Origin: a virus
Length of the DNA: 26,197 bases
Direction: 5' to 3' (one strand)
Virus record (IMG/VR): IMGVR_UViG_3300017783_000174
Location: 1-26,197 of that record
Positions 7,963-16,935 of this stretch are shown here, piece by piece. The notes under the pieces are model-generated. The model was not told the origin of the DNA. It made no database searches and saw only the letters and a program-made list of their open reading frames with translations. The position numbers and the translations under genes are program-made. The first letter of the stretch is position 1; each line of letters starts with the position of its first letter.

Positions 7963-9015
7963 TTATGTTATTGTAAAAAAATCAAAAGGTTGGAATAATA
8001 TATCTCCGTCTCTTTTAGAAGACTTACCTATAGTTATTGTTCCAGTAATAGTTCCAACGCTACCACTAACAGAAGCTATTAGATCTGCACTTTTAATCAC
8101 CACGTCATCATTCGCAACGTTTATGTTTTCTGTGCTTACCGTTGAGTTTTTAAGTGACATACCACCTCTTAAGGCAATTGTTGTTATAGTTATAGGAATT
8201 TTACCATCATTAATACTTCCGCTGTCTAAGGTGTCACCAGGCGCGTGAGTTTTTGTAGTTATATTTTTGTAAGCAAACCCTTTGTCGTTATCAAATCTAA
8301 AAGTGATTGTTGGGTTTACGAGTTGGTTTGTTACCCAAGGATTGTCTTCTGTTGGTAGAGATATATCATAGGTTGTAGATCCAATATTAGCGAAAAAAGT
8401 ATTGTAAGTTGTTTCAGCTTCTTGTGATGGAAAGTTTAAAAGTAAACTTCCTGAATCTGCCGTGCTTTCAAGATCGTTATACCCACTTTGAAACTCTTCC
8501 TCTTCCCAATTGTACCATTTAGAATTAGTTACATCTTTAACTACAATTTTAAAAGCAGCATCATTATCTCCAAGCACTTTAATATTAATAGATCTTCCAC
8601 CACTACCAATGCAATTATCCTCACTAATAGAGTAAGACAACTCTCCGCTGGTTGCGTTTTCAAAAACTCTAGGTTTATTCCAAATCTTAGAGCTAGCGGA
8701 TAATACGTTGATATTATTTGTAGATGGTACTGGAATTTTTTTGACAGTATAATTAATTGTAGCTGTTGTTACGGGTACGTTAACGTTAGGTCTAGGTGTT
8801 AATCCTGAAACATCCTGCTCGGTAATAATTGTTGTTATACTATTAATAGTTGTACCAGACTCCTCCTCAGCATCGGCAATAAAAACGGATGTAGCGGGTG
8901 CTCTAGGACCTTTGGTGGTGGGTTTAGTTTCTTCCTTAGTAGGAAGTATTTTTGTTACACGCCCATATTTGTCTTTGACATATATTGGTTTAATTTCTTT
9001 CTTTTCATCCGCCAT
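7963..9015 (-). CDS. Beta-rich putative tail/appendage protein, 350 aa
   Basis: Begins MADEKKEIKPIYVKDKYGRV, followed by a Lys/Thr/Pro-rich linker (about 20-45) that likely leaves the N-terminus free to dock on another virion part. The rest (about 50-350) is Thr/Ser/Ile/Asn-rich with regular hydrophobic alternation (TTATINYTVKKIPV, GRSINIKVLGDNDAAFKIVVKDV, GKIPITITTIALRGG, VGTITGTITIGKSS), strongly beta in character and like repeated Ig-like or fibre modules. One Cys only. There is no signal peptide or membrane segment. The start is one base past the previous stop and the stop is one base from the next start, so it is probably translated with its neighbours. I do not recognise a named family. 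Tail fibre or capsid decoration are both possible from position and composition. Confidence 0.62.
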   Translation of the reverse strand: MADEKKEIKPIYVKDKYGRVTKILPTKEETKPTTKGPRAPATSVFIADAEEESGTTINSITTIITEQDVSGLTPRPNVNVPVTTATINYTVKKIPVPSTNNINVLSASSKIWNKPRVFENATSGELSYSISEDNCIGSGGRSINIKVLGDNDAAFKIVVKDVTNSKWYNWEEEEFQSGYNDLESTADSGSLLLNFPSQEAETTYNTFFANIGSTTYDISLPTEDNPWVTNQLVNPTITFRFDNDKGFAYKNITTKTHAPGDTLDSGSINDGKIPITITTIALRGGMSLKNSTVSTENINVANDDVVIKSADLIASVSGSVGTITGTITIGKSSKRDGDILFQPFDFFTIT

Positions 9016-9016
9016 G

Positions 9017-9778
9017 TTAAATTGTTTTAGTAATTTTAAAAGTTGTGGACGTTATTTTTCCAGAGTCATCCTTTACTATAATAGCACTGGAAGAGTAGTC
9101 ACTAGTGTTAACACTTAGGGTTGGTGTCGACACAAACTCGTAGCCATCTTTTATTTCAACTGTATACTCAACTATTTTGCGATCTTCAACCTTGTCATCA
9201 CCCTCAGGTAAGTCTCCGCTTATAGTCTCGCTACCACTACTTCCATTTTCAACTAAAACATCTTCATAACTTTCCGCTATTTTAGTTGTTAGTTCAACAC
9301 CTTCTGACTCTGGGGCACTAAACCTAAAATGCACAGGTTCGCTAAAAAGTCTAGCACATCCTTCTATAGGGATGTTCATGTTAACATTACCACTTGGCAT
9401 CACAAAGACAGGTCCAGTTATACCATGCGTAGTGCTAGGATGTAAAAAAATTGTAAACTTTATTCTTGTACTATTTATTTGCTCAAAAACAACTCCGTTT
9501 ACACCGAAAGGTAAACCTAAATGAGAACCGTCGTCTTCACGTGTTTTGTAACCAGTAGATTGAGCTACAGGTGTTGGTTGTGTGTTTGGTATGTCAAAAT
9601 ACGAAACATCTACAATGTATCCAGGGTTAGCATCTATATACCAAACTATATCTCCGTCAAGCACAGAGCCAGGGGTGTTTATGGTAGCCATATCACCTTC
9701 TAGTTGGTTTGTTTGAAACCCCGTGCAACCAACACTGTCACCGTTTACTATTTCTCTTGTTATTGTAAAATTAGGCAT
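9017..9778 (-). CDS. Beta-rich putative tail/appendage protein, 253 aa
   Basis: A secreted-looking but signal-less, beta-rich protein directly after the giant tail gene. I set the start at 9778 (MPNFTITREIVNG). The longer reading from 9817 adds LKYYYYLIKRYI, overlaps the end of the tail gene and looks like translated leader; the chosen start has the A/T-only leader seen elsewhere and leaves 14 nt after the previous stop. Composition is T/S/V/G/D-rich with alternating strands (DGDIVWYIDANPGYIVDVSYF, RIKFTIFLHP, YTVEIKDGYEFVSTPTL), suggesting two or more Ig-like or beta-sandwich modules. The acidic linker GSSGSETISGDLPEGDDKVED (about 185-205) separates the last module. I do not recognise the family. 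Its place between the tail tip and the next beta-rich gene suggests a tail fibre or tail accessory protein. Confidence 0.65.
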   Translation of the reverse strand: MPNFTITREIVNGDSVGCTGFQTNQLEGDMATINTPGSVLDGDIVWYIDANPGYIVDVSYFDIPNTQPTPVAQSTGYKTREDDGSHLGLPFGVNGVVFEQINSTRIKFTIFLHPSTTHGITGPVFVMPSGNVNMNIPIEGCARLFSEPVHFRFSAPESEGVELTTKIAESYEDVLVENGSSGSETISGDLPEGDDKVEDRKIVEYTVEIKDGYEFVSTPTLSVNTSDYSSSAIIVKDDSGKITSTTFKITKTI

Positions 9779-9792
9779 AATATATCGTTTAA

Positions 9793-12700
9793 TTAAATAG
9801 TAGTAATACTTGAGCACGTATTACACGTGGGGCAAGATGTTCCAATAGAATAAAACCCAGGTGTAAACACATCAGTGCAACATTGTTTATTGGTTTCTAA
9901 ATATCTACCACCACCTCTATCATCCATCATTGTGTAAACATCCTCAATACTTTGTGTCTGTGAGTCAAGTGCTGGGCTAAATACAGGGTTGCCCGCATTA
10001 TCTTGAAACGAATTAAGCGCGTCAACAGCCGCGTTCCAATTACTCGGATACACTGGACTAAAAGTACCAATCCCAATTGCTGACATTGAAGTACCACTAA
10101 CACCATTAATTATAGAAGTAACTTCTCGATGTCCAGATGAGGTTGTTGAAGGAATACTTGTTATAATGTGCTCCATACCGGGTGAAACCCCCCATTCTAC
10201 GTGAGTTAAATTACTCCACGCTTCTATGACATTGTTAGGATATTCAACGCCAACCTTCACTCTTATTAAAATTTTAGTTATCCTTTCATATATAGGGTTA
10301 CCAATAGCGCTTACATCACGTTGAACCCAAGAATTACTACTTTGAACATGCTCTCCTTGCATACCAAAGTCTTGGTGAGATACCAACATTTCACTTGGCC
10401 TGTAAGTTTCCTGAGGATAGTCAACGTACCAAGATGTACAAGTGCCGCAACCAAACACATTACCTCCACCACAAGGGAAAGATCCTATAGGATCTTCAAC
10501 CGACATTTGCCCCCACCATTCACAACCATTAGCGTCTATAAAGCCCGCTTCATAAGTGCCTTCTCCTAAACCACCCCACCACAAACTCACTGTGTTACCA
10601 GAGTAAGTTATATCAGGGGTTTCCCAGTCGGTATACGTAGGTGTTGGTTGTAACACTGTAATTGGTGCAACTACGTTGCTTTGCGAAAACCCAAAGCCAC
10701 CATCAGTAGCTCCAGCTGAAGAAGTAGTGGTACTTTGTCCGCTTCCACTTGGATCTGTCATAACTAAAGTTTCAACACAGCATTTATCTTTTAAAAACCC
10801 ACAGTCATTTCCATTGTCACAATCACAAGAGTAATAACACGATCCATCATCTACATTCGCGTTGGCATTATAATTTACAGCTGTAGTATCCGTACAACCT
10901 GGCCTGCTTTCTATGCAATTCTCGGGATCATCAACTGTAGCATTAGGATTATAATTAAGAGCGTTAGGATCCATACAACCAACAACAGCGCACGATCCAT
11001 CATCTACAGTAGCGTTTGGATTGTAATTTGAAGCGCTAGGATCCATACAGCCATATACAGATCCACATGTAGCTAAAGGTTCTATAGTTAAACATAGTTC
11101 ACGCGGCTTATCTTCACCGCCTCTATCTTCAGATACCTCAGCTGCCATTCCAATTCCTTGTACTGAAAATTCGATTTCATCTAAATTGCTTAAGCTAGTT
11201 GAACTACCTTTTATATAACTAAACCACTTCCCTTCTTTTTCTTTAAACTCTAATTGACCAGTATCTTGTAGATCTGTAATTATATTATCAACATACCAAC
11301 CGTTCTTAGAGTTTAGATTGAAATACTCTTTATCATCTTTTCTCGATGTAATCCTAGCTTGCGTGCCCTCGTAATTAAGTGTTGCAAAACTTTTAACACT
11401 AGATGGGTTGTCATTAAACAACACTGTTAAACTAGAGTCATACTGTACACCATAAAAATAATTTCTAACCTCGTTATAATGATGTCTATACATGTGCCCG
11501 TTTTTAAACGTGTAGTAATTGTTATTTATACTAAGACCATTTTCTGGTATAAAAGATTTAAAAGAAATCCAACCCTTACTGTTTTCACTAAAGCTAAGTG
11601 TTTTTGAAAATGATATTAAATTACTACTACTCTCGAAACCGTTGTACGATCCTTCTTTAGCATGAATAATCTCATCACCCCTACCATCACCCTTGTCATC
11701 ATCACAACCACAGCCATTAACCTCTTCGTTAATAATATCATCATCTGGTTCGTTGTCTGGAATTTTTGGCTCTATTTTACCCGTTATAGTTATATTGTAT
11801 AAACTTTTCTTTTGATCAAATGAACCACATATTTTTGTTGTATGAGGGTTTAGGTGGTCATTAAACCAATCTTTCATACCATAGTCAGATATATTTGTAA
11901 TACCATCGTTAGATAGTCTTAAAACGGCTCCTCTTGATCTGTCGGCAAAGTATAATCTACCAGCTAAGTCTACAGCGCATGATTCAGGATTTGTAGATAT
12001 ACCATACTTAGTAGCAAAAGGTTGATCTGATCCTAAAAAGTTAGATGATACAGCTACGTTTGATTTGCCATCAGCATTAAACAAAGCATTTTTATCAGCT
12101 AATACTTTCATACACTTATCCTCATGTAGTACAACTATGTTAGAATCTCTTGTATGTAGCTTTTGAATACTGCCATACGAAGGGTTCATATCTTTAGTTA
12201 TCTTTTCTGCCGCTATAAATTGGTTCAAATTATTGACACCACTAGTAGAGTTGTATATACCAGAGTGTATTAAACCTGTTTTTCTTCTTTCCTCCTTGTA
12301 AGGCGTTGCCATAACAGTAGAAGCTTTAACACCGTTGGTAATTGTTTTCTGATTATAGTCATCACGTATTCTATCAGACTCTATCCCATTACCAAAAGCA
12401 TAAGCATTATGCCAAGCCAGTGTTACTGGTTGGTTGTGTGGAGCGTCAGAATATACGTTAGGAACCACTGGTGGAACAGGTATACTTCTTATTTGTATTA
12501 CGTTTGACGTATAAGGAAACACAGTACCACCTGCGTATTTGTGGATAGCGTGTGTCCTGAGACCATCTTGTCTTAAGAATACAAATCTAAATCCAGCGCT
12601 AGGCACAGTAACACTATTGCTTAATGTAGCTGTATTACCACTCCAACTTATAATAGTTGTGTTAGCTGGGAATGGTGGTCCGTAATCACCCATAACAATA

Positions 12701-15700
12701 GATCCGTAAGGGGCAAACTGTTCATTTGTTTTGTAATCAACTCTTATCGGTAGTGCTGGAGAAGCTTCATAATATATATCCATACCAACATCCTCCTTAG
12801 GCTCTGTCTCCCAAACAGCAGGGTTTTTAGAACTCCAATCGCTATCTTCATCTTCAATTGGCTCAACTATTTCTATATAATGATATTTTGAAGCGTGCTG
12901 TCTCCACCTACAAGTTTGTGTTCTTCCATCTATAAAATCACCATCATTTCTAGTCATACCACTACTGCTACTTTGCAAAATAGTCATACCAGAACTTCCA
13001 CCACCATAACCAGGCGGTGTTGGTACTCTCATGGTTCTGGAGCCTGAATTTCTTCTTGGATCATTAATATTCACTCTCCAATGCTCGTGCTTATGTCTAC
13101 CTCCCCAATAACCTAATTCTTGAACACCAGGTGTTTTAGTTGCGGCCTTACCTCCTAGTGGGTGGTATTTTTCAGTAGACTGAGGATCTGGCAAAGCAAC
13201 ACCAGGCATGTCAGCTCTTTCAAAGTCAATTCTCCACCTCCACTTGTTATTACCAGAAGGGCCCCAATTATAAACAGATCCATCTCCATCTGATTTTTCA
13301 TGGAAACAGTGGTGTGCACCATAACGAGCACAATCAGGTGAAAGACCATCTCCGTTAGGATTTGTTCCATAACTATTTTTAACAGTATATACTATCCCTT
13401 CTTCATCCTCCCTAAATCTAAAATTAGTACCCGCTGTTTTAAGCAACGCCATAAAGTCTTTATCATCTTGTGAGTACCACTTGTAAATACCTGATGTTAT
13501 ATAACCAATATCCATGGATCCTTGAGGAACTCCACCAGCACCGTGAACTCCTAAACCTCTAGTACAACCAGTTTTACAATTATCACTCAAGCACTCTCTA
13601 TCAGGATCGCAGTTATAACCATTGGAGGCTTTTGCACCTCTAACGTACATGGCGTCAAAATGAAAACGCCCACCGCTATTTCGCGTCCACCTTTGTGTAG
13701 AGTTCATCCCAGCACAAGTGGCACCCCAACCCGCACCATCTTTAAACCCGTTCATAGCTGTTTTAAAAAACAACTCATTATCACTACAACTCAAGCCAGC
13801 GCAATCCTCACCATCACAATTACCACTAGCACCACTAAGTAAATCCCCCTCATTGTTAACACCACATCTTTCCCAATTTGTTTCACCACTTGCGCCAGAG
13901 ATTTTGTAACCTTTACCCTTTGGCATATTGAAGTATCCAATTTTAGCAGCACTAGTAACCCTGTACTCTGGCTCAGCTGACGTCAATAAGTTATCTATTA
14001 AAACTAAGTCCTTATATATTTTTACAAAGAATCTTCCTTCAAATTCTTTTTTATTCTCTACTTTTCTATCCGCAAATTCTATCTTTACACCAGCAACTCT
14101 ACCAGCATAAGTACCATCAGTAGAAGTAAAAGCCATGTCTGGCCCAAATGGTTTGTCTGATTTAAACTCTTGTCCGCCTGCAGTTGTACCACCTTTCATA
14201 TTTGAAACTTGATACCAATCTGATTTTACGTTAACTGTTCTCGCTCTCATCCAAAGAGTACCAGCATGTATTTTACCCATTAAATCCGTGCCTCCCTCAG
14301 GGCTACCAGCTCCTAAAACATCATCATAACCACTAATAGCTCCATCAAACCGTATTTTATCATAATCTTCTAGCGGAAACCCAATAGTAGACGAGCCAAT
14401 TGTACCTGTGACTTGACCTAATGATTTAGTATTTGTTTTAATAAAATCTGGTGCTTCATTTTCTATAGCTAATATTTTGTATCTTGCTGGATCAGTAACT
14501 GGTTCGTGAGAATCGTGTTTCTTTTTTAATATTATAAAAGTTTCTCCATCTACTTTATTTCTATCAGCACTAGCAAATGACAACCATATATTACCATCTT
14601 CAGCATCATACCAACGATCCATAGCCATGTTGTAAAACTCATTTGACGTTTCTTTTACAAACAACTTGTAATAATAAGCAAATGTTGGTGCATTTGAACC
14701 TATATCAACTCTAAGTTTATTTATTGTGCTAGAGTTTTTAACATCTATAGTTAAACTACCAGTACCTTTTTTACCAGCTAACACCGGTGTTTCCCTCCCG
14801 TACTCATCACCATATACAACCCCAACTTGATATGTACGTAAAGATCTACAAGTTTTAACTGGTGAAGCAAAGCCTTCTAAATTATCCTCACCGTTTAAAG
14901 GGTTTTGTGATGTACCTTCAGGAGCGTTTAGTGGAGCGTCAAGAGCAAAAAGATTAACGTTAATAATTGGCTTTATTTCATTGTCAGCCCAAGGGTGTGT
15001 TACATCAAAGTTTTGCACATAATTACCGTAAACTAATCTATTGCTAGTTATTTCTTGTGCTAGCGCTTTTCTTGGAACGTTATCCCATGGTCTCAATAAT
15101 TGGTTTGAAGGAACCGTAGCGTTTATTAATTCTGAAGTAACCTCGTACTCACCTCTAAACCTACTAGTAAACCAAGAAGGTAAAGCTGGTGATGATGGGT
15201 GGTTAAGCGGATCTGGCCACAGTTTTTCACCCTCAAGTGACCAACCATCTGTCATTTTAATAGACTCTACAGTATATATGTTTGGGGAGCTTTCGTCTTT
15301 ATAAAGTAAATCAACTTGAACTACATCTTGAGGTCTTTCAGAGTCTTCTGTAATATAATCAGCTATTTTTAATTGTCTCAACCTGTTTGTCATACCTAGA
15401 TTAAAACCTTTTTTAGGAAGATAATCATATTCTCCAGGTAAAAAAGCTAACTCAGAAAAAGGTGAATAAGTTGAAAACTCACCATCTTCATATTTATATC
15501 TATAAGCAAATCGAACAAATTTAAACTCAAACATTGGTTTCTTTTCTTCCAACCTTAATCTCCACACTTTTTGCTCTTCATCAATAGATTCTCTATCTAT
15601 AGATTGTATTGTTAATTCATAGCCACTGTTATTTGGTACAGTGCCTGGTACTGATGTAACTGTAGCTCTAACGTCGTGTTCCGTAAATCCCTCAGCACTG

Positions 15701-16932
15701 TTGGCATCATCTTCATCAGCATAGTCTTGGTTCATTAATATCATGTCACCAATTTTCCAGTGTACGGCGTCGTCCAACGTAAAACCACTCATGGTATCAC
15801 CTGGGTTTTTAACAGGATTTGTTGTTCCACCAAAATTTACCACAAAAGAATTACCTGACGCCGATGGAGGGCCAGAAATACCAGACGAAGGATTTGAGTT
15901 TGTTTTAGAGAATGTTTGAGCATCTCTATCATCCTCGTGTTTAGACATTATTAACCTTGGAGGAGTTCTAGGACCTTTTTTAATTACCGTTACATTTTCT
16001 TCTGCGACATACCAAACGTTATCAATACTTCTTTTTTTAACTCTAAGTTCATGATGTGAGTCAGGTGTTATACATAATCTAGTGTGCCAATCAGCGTTAT
16101 CACCGTTAAATGTCAAAAGAGGATCCGGTAGTTCAGTAGTACCACCAGTACCACTTATAGATCTTGTTATGTTTATTTTCTTTGGCTCAGTATCATTGTC
16201 TGTCCAAAACAACATATCATCAATTATATTGATACCTGTTATATATTTATCTTTTTGATCACACTTACTACTATCGTAACATGCGTAACTAAAATTTAAA
16301 ATTCGCTTAGATGTACATTGTAATAACGTAGAACTTGGAACTGAAGTTGTATTGTAATCGACATCGTCACTGTATATGTTTATAGTATTTGGAGGAGTGC
16401 CCTGCGAGATGACTTCTGTTATTTGTGAGTCGTTGGAGTATATAACTTGACTACCACCAGCAAAGCCGTTAATGATCATTTCTTTTCTAACAACACTAAG
16501 TGTTGGTGACGATAACGCTATAGATATATCTCTACTAGTTGAAGTGCCTGTTGTTTTTAGATGAACTCTATATATATCAACAAACACATATTTAAAGCTT
16601 TCAGTTTTTACGTCATACTCTATAATATAATCTTTCCAAACACCTTCAGTATTAGAGCTAATGGTTTGGTCATAACGAGGGCCAGCAACTAGATAATATA
16701 TTTTATCTTCTTTATTATGAGCAATACTACCCACACACGTACTACCAACAGGCACCATACCCGCTGACATTAAAACATTTCCTAATAAACTTTGCGCCGA
16801 TCCAACGTCAGAATCGTCTGATGATGATATTTGAACGTTTAAAGCGTCTCTATATTCTCCAGTAGGAACGACACGCTCGTCCATGTCTTTGTTCATTTTA
16901 CTCTTAGAGAATCCTTTATTTAATTGCGGCAT
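9793..16932 (-). CDS. Giant tail stabilization / muzzle-type protein with host-like Cys-rich C-terminus
   Basis: A 2379-aa protein, the largest complete gene here. The N-terminus (MPQLNKGFSKSKMNKDMDERVVPTGEYRDALN) is one I recall from proteins called stabilization or muzzle proteins in marine and crAss-like phages, which close the short tail. The core contains YKYEDGEFSTYSPFSELAF (about 475-495) and, at about 1788-1815, the conserved SFIPENG...YYTFKNG region followed by FNDNPSSVKSFATLNYEGTQARI. Inside the core are atypical insertions: about 1019-1125, with nine Cys, and about 1722-1757, an acidic loop with NGCGCDDD and RGD. Beyond about 1960 the protein changes character: three GCxD...NYN..A..DD..C repeats (1961-2032), a Ser/Thr/Gly linker, an SprB-like segment (about 2095-2150, GTYEAGFIDANGCEW), and a Cys-rich end (SCPTCNTCSS). 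The N-terminal part likely builds the tail and the C-terminal part is a candidate receptor-contact region. The start is fixed by the conserved N-terminus. Confidence 0.82.
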   Translation of the reverse strand: MPQLNKGFSKSKMNKDMDERVVPTGEYRDALNVQISSSDDSDVGSAQSLLGNVLMSAGMVPVGSTCVGSIAHNKEDKIYYLVAGPRYDQTISSNTEGVWKDYIIEYDVKTESFKYVFVDIYRVHLKTTGTSTSRDISIALSSPTLSVVRKEMIINGFAGGSQVIYSNDSQITEVISQGTPPNTINIYSDDVDYNTTSVPSSTLLQCTSKRILNFSYACYDSSKCDQKDKYITGINIIDDMLFWTDNDTEPKKINITRSISGTGGTTELPDPLLTFNGDNADWHTRLCITPDSHHELRVKKRSIDNVWYVAEENVTVIKKGPRTPPRLIMSKHEDDRDAQTFSKTNSNPSSGISGPPSASGNSFVVNFGGTTNPVKNPGDTMSGFTLDDAVHWKIGDMILMNQDYADEDDANSAEGFTEHDVRATVTSVPGTVPNNSGYELTIQSIDRESIDEEQKVWRLRLEEKKPMFEFKFVRFAYRYKYEDGEFSTYSPFSELAFLPGEYDYLPKKGFNLGMTNRLRQLKIADYITEDSERPQDVVQVDLLYKDESSPNIYTVESIKMTDGWSLEGEKLWPDPLNHPSSPALPSWFTSRFRGEYEVTSELINATVPSNQLLRPWDNVPRKALAQEITSNRLVYGNYVQNFDVTHPWADNEIKPIINVNLFALDAPLNAPEGTSQNPLNGEDNLEGFASPVKTCRSLRTYQVGVVYGDEYGRETPVLAGKKGTGSLTIDVKNSSTINKLRVDIGSNAPTFAYYYKLFVKETSNEFYNMAMDRWYDAEDGNIWLSFASADRNKVDGETFIILKKKHDSHEPVTDPARYKILAIENEAPDFIKTNTKSLGQVTGTIGSSTIGFPLEDYDKIRFDGAISGYDDVLGAGSPEGGTDLMGKIHAGTLWMRARTVNVKSDWYQVSNMKGGTTAGGQEFKSDKPFGPDMAFTSTDGTYAGRVAGVKIEFADRKVENKKEFEGRFFVKIYKDLVLIDNLLTSAEPEYRVTSAAKIGYFNMPKGKGYKISGASGETNWERCGVNNEGDLLSGASGNCDGEDCAGLSCSDNELFFKTAMNGFKDGAGWGATCAGMNSTQRWTRNSGGRFHFDAMYVRGAKASNGYNCDPDRECLSDNCKTGCTRGLGVHGAGGVPQGSMDIGYITSGIYKWYSQDDKDFMALLKTAGTNFRFREDEEGIVYTVKNSYGTNPNGDGLSPDCARYGAHHCFHEKSDGDGSVYNWGPSGNNKWRWRIDFERADMPGVALPDPQSTEKYHPLGGKAATKTPGVQELGYWGGRHKHEHWRVNINDPRRNSGSRTMRVPTPPGYGGGSSGMTILQSSSSGMTRNDGDFIDGRTQTCRWRQHASKYHYIEIVEPIEDEDSDWSSKNPAVWETEPKEDVGMDIYYEASPALPIRVDYKTNEQFAPYGSIVMGDYGPPFPANTTIISWSGNTATLSNSVTVPSAGFRFVFLRQDGLRTHAIHKYAGGTVFPYTSNVIQIRSIPVPPVVPNVYSDAPHNQPVTLAWHNAYAFGNGIESDRIRDDYNQKTITNGVKASTVMATPYKEERRKTGLIHSGIYNSTSGVNNLNQFIAAEKITKDMNPSYGSIQKLHTRDSNIVVLHEDKCMKVLADKNALFNADGKSNVAVSSNFLGSDQPFATKYGISTNPESCAVDLAGRLYFADRSRGAVLRLSNDGITNISDYGMKDWFNDHLNPHTTKICGSFDQKKSLYNITITGKIEPKIPDNEPDDDIINEEVNGCGCDDDKGDGRGDEIIHAKEGSYNGFESSSNLISFSKTLSFSENSKGWISFKSFIPENGLSINNNYYTFKNGHMYRHHYNEVRNYFYGVQYDSSLTVLFNDNPSSVKSFATLNYEGTQARITSRKDDKEYFNLNSKNGWYVDNIITDLQDTGQLEFKEKEGKWFSYIKGSSTSLSNLDEIEFSVQGIGMAAEVSEDRGGEDKPRELCLTIEPLATCGSVYGCMDPSASNYNPNATVDDGSCAVVGCMDPNALNYNPNATVDDPENCIESRPGCTDTTAVNYNANANVDDGSCYYSCDCDNGNDCGFLKDKCCVETLVMTDPSGSGQSTTTSSAGATDGGFGFSQSNVVAPITVLQPTPTYTDWETPDITYSGNTVSLWWGGLGEGTYEAGFIDANGCEWWGQMSVEDPIGSFPCGGGNVFGCGTCTSWYVDYPQETYRPSEMLVSHQDFGMQGEHVQSSNSWVQRDVSAIGNPIYERITKILIRVKVGVEYPNNVIEAWSNLTHVEWGVSPGMEHIITSIPSTTSSGHREVTSIINGVSGTSMSAIGIGTFSPVYPSNWNAAVDALNSFQDNAGNPVFSPALDSQTQSIEDVYTMMDDRGGGRYLETNKQCCTDVFTPGFYSIGTSCPTCNTCSSITTI
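10839..11052 (-). repeat. Three tandem Cys/Asn/Asp repeats in the tail protein
   Basis: Residues 1961-1981, 1985-2006 and 2012-2032 of the tail protein share the pattern GC(M/T)D..A.NYN.NA.VDD...C, at 21-22 residues per unit with 3-5 residue spacers. Each has one Cys near the start and one at the end, fitting one disulfide per unit, and an Asn/Asp-rich centre that could bind calcium. The DNA copies are also similar. Such repeats are frequent in secreted proteins of marine Bacteroidota, as I recall. Confidence 0.8.
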
Positions 16933-16935
16933 ATT

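Noticed and set aside
7946-8248. 100-codon plus-strand open frame opposite the 350-aa gene
   Set aside because: It lies wholly antisense to a well-supported coding region and has the composition of a shadow frame.
11660-11690. RGD triplet as an integrin-type adhesion motif
   Set aside because: A three-residue match in an Asp/Gly-rich loop is expected by chance, and the host is presumably bacterial.
13155-13370. 71-codon minus-strand frame inside the giant tail gene
   Set aside because: Overlaps the tail frame entirely, with no leader or homology.
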